Assembly (NCBI GenBank): GCA_937973575.1
Contig: CALJKH010000227.1
Span: 1 to 15,544, forward strand
Source: an uncultured Solirubrobacterales bacterium
GTDB taxonomy: Bacteria; Actinomycetota; Thermoleophilia; Solirubrobacterales; Solirubrobacteraceae
Length of the DNA: 15,544 nucleotides
Direction: 5' to 3'
Made by a program: the position numbers and the translations under genes. The notes below the pieces were generated by a model. It saw only the letters and a list, made by a program, of their open reading frames with translations, did no database searches and was not told the DNA's origin. Of this stretch, positions 14,354 to 15,544 are shown piece after piece (position 1 is the stretch's first letter; every line of letters starts with the position of its first letter).

Positions 14354-15117
14354 TGGCTGGCCGCTACATCGACCTTTCAGTCACGCTCGACTCAACGCCT
14401 GAAGGAACCCCCGACCTCCTCGCAGTTGAGGTAGCCCGGACCTCTCACGCCGATGGCGCGCAGGCAATCGAGACGATGCTTGGCGTTGGCCCGGAGCTGC
14501 TGCGAAATGGCGAAGGCTGGACTGTCGAAACAATCACACTTGGCACCCACAACACAACCCACGTGGACGCACCGTGGCACTACAACAGCCAGGTTGAAGG
14601 CAAGCCAGCGCAGACGATCGACGAGCTGCCACTCGAGTGGTTCCACGGTCCTGGCGTCGTGATTGACGCAACCGGTCGCGAGGATGGAGCCTCAGTCACG
14701 GTCGCAGACCTTGAAGCTGAGCTTGAGCGAATCGGCCACGACCTGCAGCCGGGTGATGTCGTCCTCATCCACACTGGCACTGACGCCTTCCTTGACGACC
14801 CGGGTTACATGGCCAAGGGGTGCGGTGTCTCAGCTGAGGCAACCTTGTGGCTTTGTGACAAGGGCATCAGGCTGATGGGCATTGACGCTTGGGGTTGGGA
14901 CGAGCCGCTCTGGATGCAGGCCGCTCAAGCCAACGAGTCGGGCGAGGCCGGAGTCTTCTGGGCCGCCCACCAATGTGACCGTGCCTACTGCCAGATCGAG
15001 CGCCTCCGTGGCCTCGACCAACTGCCCCCAACTGGCTTTGAAGTCTTCGCCTTCCCTCTGAAGGTCAAGGGCGGCAGTGCTGGCCCATCTCGCGTCGTTG
15101 CACTAGTTCGCGACTAG
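14353..15117 (+). CDS. Cyclase-family metal-dependent hydrolase (kynurenine formamidase-like)
   Basis: 254 residues, cyclase family (PF04199-type). Metal residues visible are His66, His70, Asp72 and His76 in GTHNTTHVDAPWHY (64-77). Against the usual H-x-G-T-H-x-D-x-P-x-H, the Gly is replaced by Thr, but all ligands remain. The C-terminal part has RLRGLDQLPPTGFEVFAFP and KVKGGSAGPSRVVAL, matching the family's last strands and full length. Relatives hydrolyse N-formylkynurenine or cyclic amides/imides and other small ring compounds; the substrate here is not known. It is co-translated with the PucR regulator upstream. It converges on the last partial gene with a 7-nt gap. Confidence 0.88.
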   Translation: MAGRYIDLSVTLDSTPEGTPDLLAVEVARTSHADGAQAIETMLGVGPELLRNGEGWTVETITLGTHNTTHVDAPWHYNSQVEGKPAQTIDELPLEWFHGPGVVIDATGREDGASVTVADLEAELERIGHDLQPGDVVLIHTGTDAFLDDPGYMAKGCGVSAEATLWLCDKGIRLMGIDAWGWDEPLWMQAAQANESGEAGVFWAAHQCDRAYCQIERLRGLDQLPPTGFEVFAFPLKVKGGSAGPSRVVALVRD

Positions 15118-15124
15118 GAAGCCC

Positions 15125-15527
15125 TTACGGCTGAGGCAGGAGCGGAAATCCGAGAACCAAGTCCTGATTGACCGTCTTGTACGACAGCCTCGTAGGGTTG
15201 GCCGCGAGAGGGACAACGCCGATCATGCCGGGGGAAACAACCTCAGCAACTAGGACCTTGCCGGGTCGGCTGAGAGTCACCTTGGGCTCCCCTCCGAACC
15301 TGCCGAAGCCGGCGACAGTCCGATCAACAAAGGTCATTTTGCCTCCCCTCACCGCGATCTCGTAGTAAGGCACCCTGTCGGGCCACCCAAACTCATTCAG
15401 CGCGCCCGTGTCAAACGCTATGTAAATCTGAACATTGGTCGTGGTAAGTGCTTTACCGCGGAATGTGATCACTGTACGCCACTTACCTGTGGCGTTGTCG
15501 ATGCTCATGCTTTCAGTGATCACGTCA
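15125..15527 (-). CDS. C-terminal part of a beta-rich, probably exported protein (N-terminus missing)
   Basis: 133 codons visible before the stop at 15125; the 5' end is lost at the contig end. The frame is open through 15527 and into the adapter, so GTG 15523 is probably not the true start. The visible part alternates polar and hydrophobic residues as in a beta-sandwich (WRTVITFRG, VQIYIAFDTG, VPYYEIAVRGG). I recall actinobacterial surface proteins of repeated beta domains with similar strands, but no family is certain. No signal peptide or anchor can be judged. No link to the cyclase is shown beyond convergent adjacency. Confidence 0.55.
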
Positions 15528-15544
15528 AGATCGGAAGAGCGTCG
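15528..15544. other. Illumina TruSeq adapter remnant at contig end
   Basis: AGATCGGAAGAGCGTCG is the first 17 bases of the standard Illumina TruSeq read-2 adapter. It is not part of the organism's genome. Anything encoded across this point is artificial, and the assembled contig end should be trimmed at 15527. Confidence 0.96.

Noticed and set aside
15120..15132. Hairpin AGCC-CTTAC-GGCT between the cyclase and the last gene
   Set aside because: Four base pairs only, with no T-run; likely chance.
1..15544. CRISPR array, tRNA or rRNA gene, insertion sequence, phage or defence module
   Set aside because: No spaced direct repeats, cloverleaf-like sequence, transposase or terminal inverted repeats, or defence-family proteins were seen on reading both strands; almost all DNA is used by ordinary genes.

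Overview
The window reads as the end-to-end sequence of a metagenomic or draft contig from an actinobacterium. Support for this comes from the order ROK kinase - rsmI - metG - tatD - rsmA(ksgA) - ispE, a cell-wall LytR-CpsA-Psr ligase, a PucR-type regulator, many GTG starts inside 4-nt GTGA overlaps, and several apparently leaderless promoters (TAnnnT placed 7-8 nt before the start codon). The FmdB-like protein has a C-x3-H first knuckle and a TDYG motif, and the ROK kinase has a C-x3-C-x4-C cluster. From memory, both resemble Thermoleophilia/Solirubrobacterales-like lineages. That placement is an inference, and base composition looks only moderately GC-rich by eye.

Layout. 1-143: contig edge with no gene that can be settled. 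144-1172 (+): a metallo-beta-lactamase-fold hydrolase, probably starting at a rare ATT codon, then a 64-residue single-pass membrane protein. 1169-5539 (-): a tight three-gene unit transcribed leftward, consisting of an Old Yellow Enzyme-type flavin oxidoreductase, a dimeric class II glycyl-tRNA synthetase and a polytopic GT-C-like membrane protein. 5585-5908 (+): a small FmdB-type zinc-ribbon protein with a Ser/Lys tail, diverging from the oxidoreductase. 5922-6992 (-): LytR-CpsA-Psr ligase. 7072-8852 (+): ROK sugar kinase overlapping rsmI. 8907-13116 (+): metG, tatD, rsmA, ispE and a 73-residue membrane protein, all with overlapping ends. 13148-15117 (+): PucR-family regulator overlapping a cyclase-family metal hydrolase. 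15125-15527 (-): C-terminal part of a probable exported beta-rich protein. 15528-15544: a 17-base Illumina adapter remnant, not genomic DNA.

How the genes work together. Most of the window is housekeeping: aminoacylation (GlyRS, MetRS), 16S rRNA methylation (RsmI, RsmA), isoprenoid precursor synthesis (IspE), sugar phosphorylation and wall-polymer attachment. The accessory parts are the OYE-type reductase in the glyS unit, the GT-C-like membrane protein, the two small membrane proteins, and the PucR/cyclase pair, which looks like a local regulator with its target enzyme. I found no CRISPR array, tRNA, rRNA, insertion sequence or recognisable defence island. I do not see a convincing new biological system. 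The most useful observations are the repeated leaderless-promoter pattern, the uncharacterised PucR/cyclase pair, the ATT start, and the adapter that truncates the last gene.
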